Position numbers and translations under genes: made by a program. A stretch of DNA of 64,000 bases, taken from positions 186,001 through 250,000 of the forward strand of contig NZ_PQDH01000007.1 in assembly GCF_002964605.1 (NCBI RefSeq). The letters are read 5' to 3'. Every line of letters starts with the position of its first letter. Within the stretch, counting starts at the first letter, position 1. The notes under the pieces were generated by a model that saw only the letters and a program-made list of their open reading frames with translations, ran no database searches and had not been told where the DNA came from. This DNA is from Vallitalea okinawensis. GTDB taxonomy: Bacteria > Bacillota > Clostridia > Lachnospirales > PQDH01. Positions 46,474-55,093 of this stretch are shown here, piece after piece.

Positions 46474-48105
46474 ATGAAATTTAAGTTTCTATCCATCTTA
46501 CTAATTTTACTACTAAGTTTTTCATCTGTTTTAACAGTTTTAGCAGAACCCGATACCGAAAAAATAACATGGAGTAAAAAACATGGAACACCTGAATTTA
46601 TAGCTGGGGAATTAACTAATTCATCAAATGAAAATGCCGAAGATATCCTTTTTAATTACTTAACAAACAATAAAGAAAAGTTTAAGTACGGTGAAGGTAA
46701 TTCTAAAGAATCTTTTGCCATTCTCTCCAAAGGAACAGATGCTCTAGGATATACTTACTTTAGATTACAACAAATGTATAAAAATGTACCTATTTATGGT
46801 TCAACCCAGACAGCTCACATTAACGAAGATGGAGTACTTACTAGTATTTCTGGAGCAGTTATTCCTGAACTTCATAAGCAGGATAAATTGAAGCTAACTA
46901 AAAAAATAAGTAAAAAAGATGCTATAGAAACCGCTCAGAATGATTTAAGTTTTGAACCTGAATATGAACAAGACCCAAATGCGGATTTAGTCATCTATTA
47001 TAGTGAAAATGAAGCTACATATGCTTATCTAGTTAATCTAAACTTCTTATATCCCGAACCTGGAAATTGGAATTATTTTATCGATGCAGTATCTGGTGAA
47101 ATAATTGATAAGTATAATTCTATTTATTATCCAAGGCCATCACCTGTCCCCACTACAGGAGATGACCTATTAGGAACTGGTACAGGAGTTTTAGGTGATG
47201 TAAAAGACATTAACACTTTATTATCATCTTCCGTTTATTATTTAGTTGATCGTACCCGTGGTGATGGTATTCAAACTTTTGACGGTGCTAGTAAGACCAG
47301 ACTTCCTGGAACCATATGGTCTGATGGTGATAATATACTTAATGATACTTATGATCGTGCTGCTGTCGATGCTCAACACTATACTGCCATAACATATGAT
47401 TACTATATGAATACATTTGGCAGAAACAGTTTTGATGATAACGGCGCTTTGATTAAGGCAACTGTGCATTATGGAAGAGATTATAATAATGCTTTTTGGA
47501 ATGGCTATCAAATAGTATTCGGAGACGGTGATGGAATTGAATTGATTGAAGTCTCTGGTTCATTAGATGTTATAGCTCATGAATTAACTCATGCTGTTAC
47601 TGAATATACAGCTGATCTAATCTATAAAGATGAATCTGGTGCTTTAAATGAAGCCATGTCAGATGTTTTTGGGACTTCAGTTGAATTCTATGCTAATAAC
47701 AATCCCGATTGGTTATTGGGAGAAGATGTATATACTCCTGCAATACCTGGAGATGCATTCAGATCAATGGAAGATCCCACATTGTTCGGAGATCCAGATC
47801 ACTATGATGATCGCTATATTGGTACTTTAGATAATGGTGGTGTTCATTGGAACAGTGGTATCATTAATAAGACTGCCTACTTGATTAGTGAAGGAGGCTC
47901 TCATTATGGCGTAGTAGTTAGCGGTATTGGAATGGATAAAATGGGGGCTATATTCTATCGTGCTCTCACACAGCACTTAACTGCTTCTTCTACATTTAGT
48001 CAGGCTCGAGCAGCTTTAGCCCAATCTGCTGCTGAATTATACGGTGCTGGTAGTCAAGAAGTACAAACAGTAAATAATGCATTCGATTCTGTTGGTGTAT
48101 ATTAA
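46474..48105 (+). CDS. Secreted thermolysin-family (M4) neutral metalloprotease
   Basis: 543 residues: signal peptide of about 24 residues ending near LAEP, an FTP/PepSY propeptide (about 60-215: [34 protein letters not shown]) and the M4 catalytic domain. The zinc site is [12 protein letters not shown] (H369, E370, H373) with the third ligand in NEAMSDVFG and the catalytic histidine in HWNSGI. Secreted, self-processed, digests proteins outside the cell. ATG preceded by GAAGGAG. Stands alone between two terminators. Confidence 0.93.
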   Translation: MKFKFLSILLILLLSFSSVLTVLAEPDTEKITWSKKHGTPEFIAGELTNSSNENAEDILFNYLTNNKEKFKYGEGNSKESFAILSKGTDALGYTYFRLQQMYKNVPIYGSTQTAHINEDGVLTSISGAVIPELHKQDKLKLTKKISKKDAIETAQNDLSFEPEYEQDPNADLVIYYSENEATYAYLVNLNFLYPEPGNWNYFIDAVSGEIIDKYNSIYYPRPSPVPTTGDDLLGTGTGVLGDVKDINTLLSSSVYYLVDRTRGDGIQTFDGASKTRLPGTIWSDGDNILNDTYDRAAVDAQHYTAITYDYYMNTFGRNSFDDNGALIKATVHYGRDYNNAFWNGYQIVFGDGDGIELIEVSGSLDVIAHELTHAVTEYTADLIYKDESGALNEAMSDVFGTSVEFYANNNPDWLLGEDVYTPAIPGDAFRSMEDPTLFGDPDHYDDRYIGTLDNGGVHWNSGIINKTAYLISEGGSHYGVVVSGIGMDKMGAIFYRALTQHLTASSTFSQARAALAQSAAELYGAGSQEVQTVNNAFDSVGVY

Positions 48106-48137
48106 TTAAGGATTTTGAAATTAAATGAATAGAAGCA

Positions 48138-48173
48138 ATTAAAGGTAGGGTCTGCATAAGCCCTACCTTTAAT
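48138..48173 (+). terminator. Terminator-like hairpin after the protease gene
   Basis: Perfect 13-bp stem ATTAAAGGTAGGG/CCCTACCTTTAAT with a 10-base loop. The following bases AATTTCTCTT are T-rich but not a clean run. Confidence 0.7.
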
Positions 48174-48178
48174 TTCTC

Positions 48179-48334
48179 TTATTCATTCAGTTTCTTACTA
48201 TTCTTTTTGAAGAGTCCTTGATATGCAATGATACCTGCAATTAAATAGGCTACTGTCTTTGGAATCATCAGCATTCCAATTGTAGGCATTAAATAAGCAA
48301 ATAATATAACTGGGATGTAGAAAACAAATATAAC
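48179..48334 (-). pseudogene. C-terminal remnant of a small membrane protein
   Basis: A minus-strand frame of 51 codons between an in-frame stop (48335-48337) and TAA (48179-48181) encodes two hydrophobic helices and a KKNSKKLNE tail. It has no ribosome binding site and no suitable start codon. Reads as the truncated end of an integral membrane protein; family not recognised. Confidence 0.5.
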
Positions 48335-48353
48335 TTATTCATATAAAAAAAAC

Positions 48354-48388
48354 AGATTATCATGGTATTATTAGTACCATGATAATCT
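48354..48388 (-). terminator. Terminator of the hydrogenase operon
   Basis: Perfect 14-bp stem AGATTATCATGGTA/TACCATGATAATCT with a 7-base loop; on the minus strand G and eight T follow. About 95 bases after the hndD stop codon. Confidence 0.85.
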
Positions 48389-48483
48389 CGTTTTTCAATG
48401 TTAGTATATTTTCTAGATCATTGCTTCAAATCATATCCCTCACAGGATAATATCTTTGGTAGCTTATTAGGTTTCTTATATAT

Positions 48484-50238
48484 TTAAATTCTTTCTCTCT
48501 CTTCATAATGAGTATGAAGAAGTTCGTGAGCTAATTTTCCATATGGTTCTCCTAAATATTCTTCATAAAGTTTTAGAATCTCTGGATTTTCGTGAGATTT
48601 TCTTAATTTCTTGCTTCGGTCCTCTCTATAAATAGCTTCTTGACGCTTTTTAACGATTTCATCATTACCATGATGATATGGTTGACCACCGCCACCAATA
48701 CATCCTCCTGGGCAAGCCATAATTTCAATTGCATCATACTTCGACTTACCTTCTCGAATGCTTTCTAATAGTTCACGTGCATTTCCAAGACCATGAGCAA
48801 TACCTATGTGGAGCTCATTGCCACCAACATTAACCGTTGCCTCTCGGAGTCCTTCAATTCCCCTTAATTGAGTAAAATCAACGTTTTCTAGTTCTTCGCC
48901 TGTGATCCATTCATAAGCAGTACGGATGGCAGCTTCTATAACACCACCGGTGGTACCAAAGATAACTGATGCACCTGTAGATTCACCCATGAGACGATCA
49001 AAATTACCTTCTGGAAGATTTGCAAATTCCATTCCCGCCTCTTTGATCATGGCTCCTAATTCTCTTGTTGTTACAACTATATCTACATTATCGTTGTCAT
49101 CCTTTGTAAGTTCTGGACGCTTAGCTTCAGCTTTCTTAGCAATACATGGCATGATTGATACCACTACGATGCTATTAGGATCAATGTTATTTTTCTCAGC
49201 ATAATAAGTCTTGGCAATTGTTCCAAACATAATATGTGGTGACTTACAAGTTGATGGTATCTCTAAAAGTTCTGGGAATTGATGCTCAATGAACTTAACC
49301 CATGCAGGACAGCAACTCGTCAACATCGGTAAAGTCTTATTATTATTCATACGGTAGATAAGCTCAGATGCTTCTTCCATAATTGTTAAGTCAGCTCCAA
49401 AATCTGTATCAAAGACTGCATCAAAGCCCATACGTTTAAGAGCAGTAACCAATTGACCTGTTACAATGGTTCCTGGTTCCATATCAAAGAGTTCTCCGAT
49501 AGCAACTCGAATAGCTGGAGCTGTCTGCACAATAACATGTTTATCAGGATCATTGAGAGCTTCCCAAACTTTATCAGTATGGTTAACCTCTGTAAGAGCT
49601 GCTGTTGGGCATACAGCAACACACTGGCCACAATAGGTGCATGAAGAATCAACCATAGGAATATTAGCAAATGGTCCTACAAAGGCATCAAAACCTCGAC
49701 TAATTCCTGATAAGATACCACATGTTTGTACTTCATTGCACATGGTCTCACAGCGTCTGCAATAGATACATTTATTTGCATCCTTAACGATAGCATCACT
49801 GGAAAGATCCTTCGGATAGTCCATTCTCTCCCCTTCCCACTTAATTTCCCTTACACCAAGTTCTGCGGCTAGGGCTTGTAATTCACACTGAAGATTCTTT
49901 GGACAAGTAAAACACTCATTTGGATGATTGGATAAAAGAAGTTCTACTGCCATCCTACGAGCTGTTATAGCTTTCAGTGAATCTGTTCGAATTTCCATAC
50001 CATCTGCAACTTTAGTAACACAAGATGGAACTAAATTATCTCTACCAGGGGCTTCTACCATACATACCCTACAAGACGCAGTCTGATTAACCATCTTTAA
50101 ATCATGTAAATCAAGATGGCATAAGGTAGGAATTCTTATCCCTGCTTCTTGAGCGGCTTCTAGTATGGTTATCCCTTCTGGAACTTGCATAATTTGCTCA
50201 TTTATTTTTATTTGCACCATTTTCTTTTCATCAGACAT
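48484..50238 (-). CDS. hndD: NAD(P)-linked [FeFe]-hydrogenase catalytic subunit
   Basis: 584 residues, the size of HndD. N-terminal [2Fe-2S] domain (C40, C56, C59, C73), His/Cys [4Fe-4S] site (H105, C109, C112, C118), two ferredoxin-type clusters (CIYCRRCETMC from 157; CTYCGQCVAVCP from 200) and the H-cluster domain: TSCCPAW (307-313), IMPCIAKKAE (C365) and ACPGGCIGGGGQP near 510. Makes or consumes H2, exchanging electrons with ferredoxin and NAD(P) through the other subunits. Last gene of the four-gene operon. Confidence 0.95.
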   Translation of the reverse strand: MSDEKKMVQIKINEQIMQVPEGITILEAAQEAGIRIPTLCHLDLHDLKMVNQTASCRVCMVEAPGRDNLVPSCVTKVADGMEIRTDSLKAITARRMAVELLLSNHPNECFTCPKNLQCELQALAAELGVREIKWEGERMDYPKDLSSDAIVKDANKCIYCRRCETMCNEVQTCGILSGISRGFDAFVGPFANIPMVDSSCTYCGQCVAVCPTAALTEVNHTDKVWEALNDPDKHVIVQTAPAIRVAIGELFDMEPGTIVTGQLVTALKRMGFDAVFDTDFGADLTIMEEASELIYRMNNNKTLPMLTSCCPAWVKFIEHQFPELLEIPSTCKSPHIMFGTIAKTYYAEKNNIDPNSIVVVSIMPCIAKKAEAKRPELTKDDNDNVDIVVTTRELGAMIKEAGMEFANLPEGNFDRLMGESTGASVIFGTTGGVIEAAIRTAYEWITGEELENVDFTQLRGIEGLREATVNVGGNELHIGIAHGLGNARELLESIREGKSKYDAIEIMACPGGCIGGGGQPYHHGNDEIVKKRQEAIYREDRSKKLRKSHENPEILKLYEEYLGEPYGKLAHELLHTHYEERERI

Positions 50239-50259
50239 AATGTTTTCACCTCACTCCTT

Positions 50260-51900
50260 TTATGCATTTACTTTTACTTTATTCTTAGCATGATCATTAT
50301 TTGTTGGAGTATCAACATCCTTAATCAGTTTCATATACTCATCAGGAAAATGCTTTAATGTACTTAATACAGGGTTAGGCGCTGTTTGACCTAATCCACA
50401 TAATGAACTTCCCTTAATCATATAAGACAATTGCTTCAAAGCATCGATATCTGCCATGGTACCCTTACCATCACTTATCTTCTCAAGAAGCTCAAACATA
50501 CGTTTCGTTCCAATACGACATGGTGTACAGCGACCGCATGACTCATCCATTGTAAACTCAAGATAAAACTTGGCTACATTGACCATGTTATCTGTTTCAT
50601 CCATAACAATCATACCACCTGACCCCATCATGGAACCTCTTTCACGAAGACTATCATAATCAATTGGTGTATCCAATTCGTTTTCAGTAAGAACGCCGCC
50701 TGATGGTCCACCAGTTTGTACTGCCTTGAATTTACGGCCACCTTGAATACCTCCGCCAATATCATAAATAATTTCACGCAATGTTATTCCCATTGGTACT
50801 TCAACAAGACCAACATTATTAATTTTTCCTGCCAAAGCGAATACCTTGGTTCCTTTACTTTTCTCAGTTCCCATAGATGCATACCATTCTGCTCCTCTAG
50901 TAATGATCGGAGGAATATTAGCAAATGTTTCAACATTGTTCACACAGGTTGGATGTCCCCAGTAACCTTCTTGTGCAGGATAAGGTGGTTTATAATTAGG
51001 TTCGCCACGCTTTCCTTCGCATGAATTAATAAGTGCAGTTTCTTCACCACAAACAAAGGCTCCTGCACCAAACTTTAGATCAATATCGAAGCTAAAATCT
51101 GTACCAAATATATTCTTACCTAATAAACCAGCTTCTCTAGCTTGTTCAATAGCAGTTCTTAATCTGGATATCGCAAGAGGATACTCCGCACGAATATAAA
51201 TGATACCTTTATCTGCTCCTATGACATATCCTCCAATAGTCATTGCCTCTAGTACGCTGTGGGGATCACCTTCTAAAATACTTCTATCCATAAATGCTCC
51301 TGGATCACCTTCATCTGCATTACAGATCATGAACTTAACATCACTTTCTTGTTTCTTGGTTATTTCCCACTTCAACCCTGTAGGGAATCCACCACCACCA
51401 CGGCCTCTAAGCCCTGAATCTTTGACTGCTTCCACAACTTCTTCTCTTGTCATTTCTGAAATAGCTTTTCCTAATGCCTCATATCCACCTACAGCTATGT
51501 ATTCATAGATGTCTTCTGGATTGATTAAGCCACAATTTCTAAGAGCAACACGAAGTTGTTTTTTATAAAAAGGCATGTCCTCTTGTTTATTAATTGTTTT
51601 ATCTTCATTAGGTTCTTTATAAAGGAGTCTTTCAACTCTTCTACCTTTGATAATGTGCTCGTCAATAATTTCTTTGGCATCCTTTGGTCCAACGCGGACA
51701 TAGAAAACGTTATCAGGTTCTATCTTCACAATAGGACCTTGCTCACAGAAACCAAAACAACCGGTTTGTATAATCTCAACCTCATCAGCATATCCTCGTG
51801 CTTTTGCAATAAGTTGAAGATTTTTCATGACTTTTTCACTTTCACTTGCTAAACAGCCTGTACCGCCACAGACCATTATATTGGTGCGTGCTTTTTCCAT
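50260..51900 (-). CDS. hndC: NuoF-like NAD(P)/FMN subunit of the hydrogenase
   Basis: 546 residues. N-terminal thioredoxin-like [2Fe-2S] domain (C11, C16, C48, C52), then the FMN and NADH-binding NuoF core (LRGRGGGGFPTGLKWE, GAYICGEET-type site written GAFVCGEETALINS) and a [4Fe-4S] site CGRCTPC with a later CGLG. The chain ends shortly after that, with no C-terminal double ferredoxin domain as found in Thermotoga HydB. Passes electrons between NAD(P)H and the clusters of the catalytic subunit. GGAGGATAGCT before the ATG. Confidence 0.92.
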   Translation of the reverse strand: MEKARTNIMVCGGTGCLASESEKVMKNLQLIAKARGYADEVEIIQTGCFGFCEQGPIVKIEPDNVFYVRVGPKDAKEIIDEHIIKGRRVERLLYKEPNEDKTINKQEDMPFYKKQLRVALRNCGLINPEDIYEYIAVGGYEALGKAISEMTREEVVEAVKDSGLRGRGGGGFPTGLKWEITKKQESDVKFMICNADEGDPGAFMDRSILEGDPHSVLEAMTIGGYVIGADKGIIYIRAEYPLAISRLRTAIEQAREAGLLGKNIFGTDFSFDIDLKFGAGAFVCGEETALINSCEGKRGEPNYKPPYPAQEGYWGHPTCVNNVETFANIPPIITRGAEWYASMGTEKSKGTKVFALAGKINNVGLVEVPMGITLREIIYDIGGGIQGGRKFKAVQTGGPSGGVLTENELDTPIDYDSLRERGSMMGSGGMIVMDETDNMVNVAKFYLEFTMDESCGRCTPCRIGTKRMFELLEKISDGKGTMADIDALKQLSYMIKGSSLCGLGQTAPNPVLSTLKHFPDEYMKLIKDVDTPTNNDHAKNKVKVNA

Positions 51901-51925
51901 AGCTATCCTCCTATCTCAAATTTGA

Positions 51926-52318
51926 TTATGCTCTTTCAAAATCCACATTAATAATCATATTCTTAACTGGTTCGCCACCCTTGATGTGTTTTTCAATGAT
52001 ATTATGAACTTTGTTTTCCTTTACATTCCCATAGAGTACAGGAGTTTCGCCAGGAATATTAACTTGGACAGTTGGTTCTGAATGACAATAGCCTATGCAG
52101 CCTACAGGTATCACTTTAACATTATCCAAATTTTCATCACCTAACTCTTTCATAAATGCATTAAGAGTTTCTCTTGCTCCAGATGAAATTCCACAGGTTG
52201 CCATACCAATCAGAACTTCAATATGCTCGGTAGCTCCTTGTCCATGTTGTCTTAACTTCACCTTCTCCATAGATTCTTCTTTAATTTTTCTTAATTCATC
52301 TAAGGATTTAATCTTCAT
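51926..52318 (-). CDS. hndB: HndB-like small subunit with thioredoxin-like ferredoxin fold
   Basis: 130 residues. Thioredoxin-like [2Fe-2S] fold: an N-terminal coil, IGMATCGISSGARE (C42) and PVGCIGYCHSEPTV (C74, C78). Only three cysteines are visible where four bind the cluster in NuoE, as far as I can see, so cluster binding may be incomplete or use another ligand. Its place between hndA and hndC matches the Desulfovibrio fructosivorans order. GGAGGTCAACAC precedes the ATG. Confidence 0.85.
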   Translation of the reverse strand: MKIKSLDELRKIKEESMEKVKLRQHGQGATEHIEVLIGMATCGISSGARETLNAFMKELGDENLDNVKVIPVGCIGYCHSEPTVQVNIPGETPVLYGNVKENKVHNIIEKHIKGGEPVKNMIINVDFERA

Positions 52319-52345
52319 GTGTTGACCTCCTCAATCCTCGAATAT

Positions 52346-52858
52346 CTAACTACGGTAAGTCTCGATAATTTCATCAATTTCTTCTTCTTTTACACGACCA
52401 TAAACTTTGTCATCTACAGTTACAACTGGCGCAAGCCCACAAGCACCGATACAACGAACGTCTTTTAGAGTAAACAGACCATCATCCGTAATTTCATTTG
52501 ATTCAATACCCAGCTTTTCTTTAAAACCTTCAATGATCTTATCTGCACCTCTAACAAAACATGCAGTTCCCATACATACACTTATGGTATGCTTACCTCT
52601 AGGTTTTGTAGTAAAGTAGGAATAGAAACTTACTACACCAAACACTTCTGCACCAGGTATACCTAATTTTCTTGCCACATAAAGCTGAACATCTCTAGGA
52701 AGATATCCAAAAATACTTTGGGCTTTATGAAGGATTTCAATTAAAGCTCCCTTAGTTGTTTCCATGTTATCAATAAATTCTTCCAGCTCATCGAACTTCT
52801 CTTGTGGTAAGTCTTCACTTACAGGTTTTGTTACACTTATCTCTGCTGGTTTTGTCAT
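52346..52858 (-). CDS. hndA: NuoE-like [2Fe-2S] subunit of the hydrogenase
   Basis: 170 residues from the ATG at 52858 (AGGTGGATAGT upstream; the in-frame TTG at 52876 has no site). Helical N-terminus and thioredoxin-like domain with the four cluster cysteines C95, C100 (CMGTAC), C136 and C140 (CIGAC). First gene of the operon. A plausible promoter upstream (TTCAAG, 17 bases, TATAAA on the minus strand near 52930-52960) is inferred. Confidence 0.92.
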   Translation of the reverse strand: MTKPAEISVTKPVSEDLPQEKFDELEEFIDNMETTKGALIEILHKAQSIFGYLPRDVQLYVARKLGIPGAEVFGVVSFYSYFTTKPRGKHTISVCMGTACFVRGADKIIEGFKEKLGIESNEITDDGLFTLKDVRCIGACGLAPVVTVDDKVYGRVKEEEIDEIIETYRS

Positions 52859-52981
52859 ACTATCCACCTGCTTCAATATATTTTTGTTATTTCTTTACAT
52901 ATCAATTTTATTATGTACAAAAAAGTAGTTTTTATAGCTTGCTATTCATATTTCTTGAATTTATTATTTTTTTATATTACT

Positions 52982-53012
52982 ATATTGTAATATTCTAATA
53001 TTGTGTTATAAT
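52982..53012 (+). promoter_or_regulatory. Promoter with a shared 20-base motif before the second split permease
   Basis: ATATTGTAATATTCTAATAT (52982-53001) overlaps TTGTAA (52985-52990) and precedes TATAAT (53007-53012; 16-base spacer). The same 20-mer with one change occurs before the membrane iron-sulfur reductase at 63446-63465. Position over the core promoter suggests repressor binding. Confidence 0.5.
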
Positions 53013-53044
53013 AGACGTAGTCATATGATTAATACTTAATTACC

Positions 53045-53089
53045 GAAACTTGTACTTGATATTATTATGAGTTCGAGATACAGGGTTTC
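53045..53089 (+). other. Leader hairpin before the second split permease
   Basis: GAAAC/GTTTC, GTA/TAC and CTTGA/TCGAG pair in order around a 12-13-base loop, ending just before the ribosome binding site at 53097. A candidate RNA regulatory structure; it matches no riboswitch I recognise. Confidence 0.35.
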
Positions 53090-53110
53090 TTATATGAAGG
53101 AGTTGAAAGA

Positions 53111-53593
53111 ATGGATATTTCATCATTAATTATGTATGTCCTAGCAATCATTTTATTAATTATTTCGTTTATCAAAGATAGAAGCAAAACTAAGAAGGCC
53201 ATCAAAAAGGGGTGGATGGCTTTTAAAAAAATAGTTCCAGTTCTTGTCCCATTGTTTTTAATTGTAGGGATTGTCTTAACAGTTGTTACACCAGATATGA
53301 TTGGTTCCCTACTAGGTGAGCAATCCGGATTTATTGGAGTGCTTATTGGCTTGGTTACTGGTTCAATAGCCTTTATGCCACCATTTGTAACCTATCCTCT
53401 AGGTGTAGAACTATTAGATAAAGGTGCTGGTTACCCTCAAGTTGCTGCTCTTGTTACAACACTCATGGCGGTAGGTTTAGTTTATTGGTCCGCAGAAACT
53501 AAATTCTTTGGTACCAAATCTACAATCCTACGTAATGGTTTAGCTTTTATAGCTTCTATAACAGTAGCATTAGTAATCTGGGGGGTGATGTAA
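53111..53593 (+). CDS. Half permease (ArsP/YraQ DUF318-like), first half
   Basis: 160 residues, about five membrane helices. GSLLGEQSGFIGVLIGLVTG, PPFVTYPLGVELLDKGAG and ALVTTLMAVGLVY align with the first half permease at 40531. GAAGGAG before the ATG. Its stop adjoins the next gene directly, so both halves are made together. Transported species unknown. Confidence 0.8.
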   Translation: MDISSLIMYVLAIILLIISFIKDRSKTKKAIKKGWMAFKKIVPVLVPLFLIVGIVLTVVTPDMIGSLLGEQSGFIGVLIGLVTGSIAFMPPFVTYPLGVELLDKGAGYPQVAALVTTLMAVGLVYWSAETKFFGTKSTILRNGLAFIASITVALVIWGVM

Positions 53594-54121
53594 ATGAAGA
53601 AAAATAGAACACTTATTATCGCATTAGCTTTAATCGGTATATTATCCATTTATGATTTATCTCTAGGTCTTCAATCCATTACATCTGCCACTAGTCAGTT
53701 CATTACGATGTTAAAGATTGTGCCACCAATTTTTCTATTAATCGGTTTACTAGATGTCTGGGTTCCGCGTGAAACAATGATTAAAATTATGGGCGAAAAG
53801 TCTGGTATTGTCGGTATACTTATAGCCTTTGTATTTGGTACGCTAGCTGCTGGTCCATTAGTGGGTGCTTTCCCACTGGCTATGGTTATGTTAAAAAAAG
53901 GAGCTCGTTATGCCAATGTCCTCTTTTTCCTTATGATATGGGCAAGTGCTAAACTACCGATTTTGTTTTATCAAGTTACCACACTTGGGCTAAAATTTAC
54001 CGTAGTATCCAATATAACATTGATTATTGTCTATTTGATTGGTTCTTTTGCAGTCGAAAAATTATTTACTAAAGATGAAATGATAGAAATCTATGATCGT
54101 GCAAAAGAATACTCTAAATAG
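53594..54121 (+). CDS. Half permease (ArsP/YraQ DUF318-like), second half
   Basis: 175 residues with five membrane helices and a short charged tail. WVPRETMIKIMGEKSGIVG, AGPLVGAFPLAMVMLKKGA and IWASAKLPILF align with the ferredoxin-fused half at 39833, but there is no ferredoxin domain here. The SG..G...G...P...P...KGA pattern also matches its own partner, showing both halves come from one duplicated unit. The flavoprotein gene follows 39 bases on. Confidence 0.8.
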   Translation: MKKNRTLIIALALIGILSIYDLSLGLQSITSATSQFITMLKIVPPIFLLIGLLDVWVPRETMIKIMGEKSGIVGILIAFVFGTLAAGPLVGAFPLAMVMLKKGARYANVLFFLMIWASAKLPILFYQVTTLGLKFTVVSNITLIIVYLIGSFAVEKLFTKDEMIEIYDRAKEYSK

Positions 54122-54160
54122 TTCTTGATATTTACTAAAAAAGATAAGGAAGTGATAGAT

Positions 54161-55021
54161 ATGTCAAAACGTTATGATATTGCAATTGTAGGTAGTGGTC
54201 CTGCTGGACTTCAAGCTGCCCTAAATGCACAAATAAGAAAGAAAAGCTTCATCTTATTTGGTTCAAAAGACTTAAGTAAAATGATTACAAAGGCTCCACA
54301 AGTAAACAACTATTTGGGTCTACCATCCATTACTGGTGAAGAATTGAAAGATAAATATACAGAACACTTAGATGATATGGGTATCCAAGTTACAGAAGAT
54401 AAGATAAATAGCGTCTTCTCCATGGGGGATTATTATATATTAACCGGTAATGATAACAAGATGTATGAAGCCAACAGTGTTATTATTGCTACCGGAATTT
54501 CTTTTGGAAAACCTTATAAAGGCGAAGAAGATTTCCTGGGAAAAGGTGTAGGGTATTGTGCCACATGCGATGCACCCCTTTATAAAGACAAGGTAGTGAC
54601 TATCATTGGCCAACATAAGGAAGCCGAAGAAGAGGCTAACTATGTCAGCGAGCTAGCAAGTAAAGTTTACTACTTGCCACTTTATAAAGATCAATATAAT
54701 CTCAATGATAAAGTAGAAATAATAGAAGGTCGACCTGTCGAGATAAAGGGCGATATTAAAATCAATAAACTAGTGACCACTGAGGACGAAATAGAAACTG
54801 ATGGATTATTTATATTACGTGAAAGCATCTCTCCAGGTCAGCTTGTCCCAGGACTTAAAATGGATGGTAAGCATATCAAGGTTAATCAAGATATGGAAAC
54901 TAATCTACAAGGCCTATTTGCAGCTGGTGATATAACCGGTAAGCCTTATGGTTATATACGAGCTGCTGGTCAAGGATATGTGGCATCATTAAATGCTGTT
55001 AATTATGTCAAAAGTGCATAG
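54161..55021 (+). CDS. Thioredoxin-reductase-like flavoprotein, possibly ferredoxin-dependent
   Basis: 286 residues from the ATG at 54161 (AAGGAAGTG upstream; a TTG at 54125 is in frame but without a site). FAD-binding GSGPAG (11-16) and LFAAGDITGKPYGYIRAAGQG near the end, with the redox-active CATC at 133-136. The usual NADPH motifs are missing: GGGNSA is replaced by GQHKEA (150-155), and no HRRxxxR follows. This is what ferredoxin-dependent flavin thioredoxin reductases of clostridia look like. Third gene of the split permease operon. Confidence 0.8.
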   Translation: MSKRYDIAIVGSGPAGLQAALNAQIRKKSFILFGSKDLSKMITKAPQVNNYLGLPSITGEELKDKYTEHLDDMGIQVTEDKINSVFSMGDYYILTGNDNKMYEANSVIIATGISFGKPYKGEEDFLGKGVGYCATCDAPLYKDKVVTIIGQHKEAEEEANYVSELASKVYYLPLYKDQYNLNDKVEIIEGRPVEIKGDIKINKLVTTEDEIETDGLFILRESISPGQLVPGLKMDGKHIKVNQDMETNLQGLFAAGDITGKPYGYIRAAGQGYVASLNAVNYVKSA

Positions 55022-55038
55022 AAGTTTGTATTAAAGAA

Positions 55039-55074
55039 ATAGAGAACCAACAAGTCTACTTGTCGGTTCTCTAT
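55039..55074 (+). terminator. Terminator of the second split permease operon
   Basis: ATAGAGAACC/GGTTCTCTAT and ACAAG/CTTGT stems with one A-C mismatch and a TCTA loop, followed by TATAATTTT. Also serves the converging chemotaxis gene. Confidence 0.8.
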
Positions 55075-55093
55075 TATAATTTTCAATATAGTT

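Larger units (their letters stand above)
48106..48483. other. 378-base intergenic region with terminators and a gene remnant
   Basis: Contains the protease terminator (48138-48173), a minus-strand remnant of a membrane protein (48179-48334) and the hydrogenase operon terminator (48354-48388). Nothing else coding. Confidence 0.6.
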
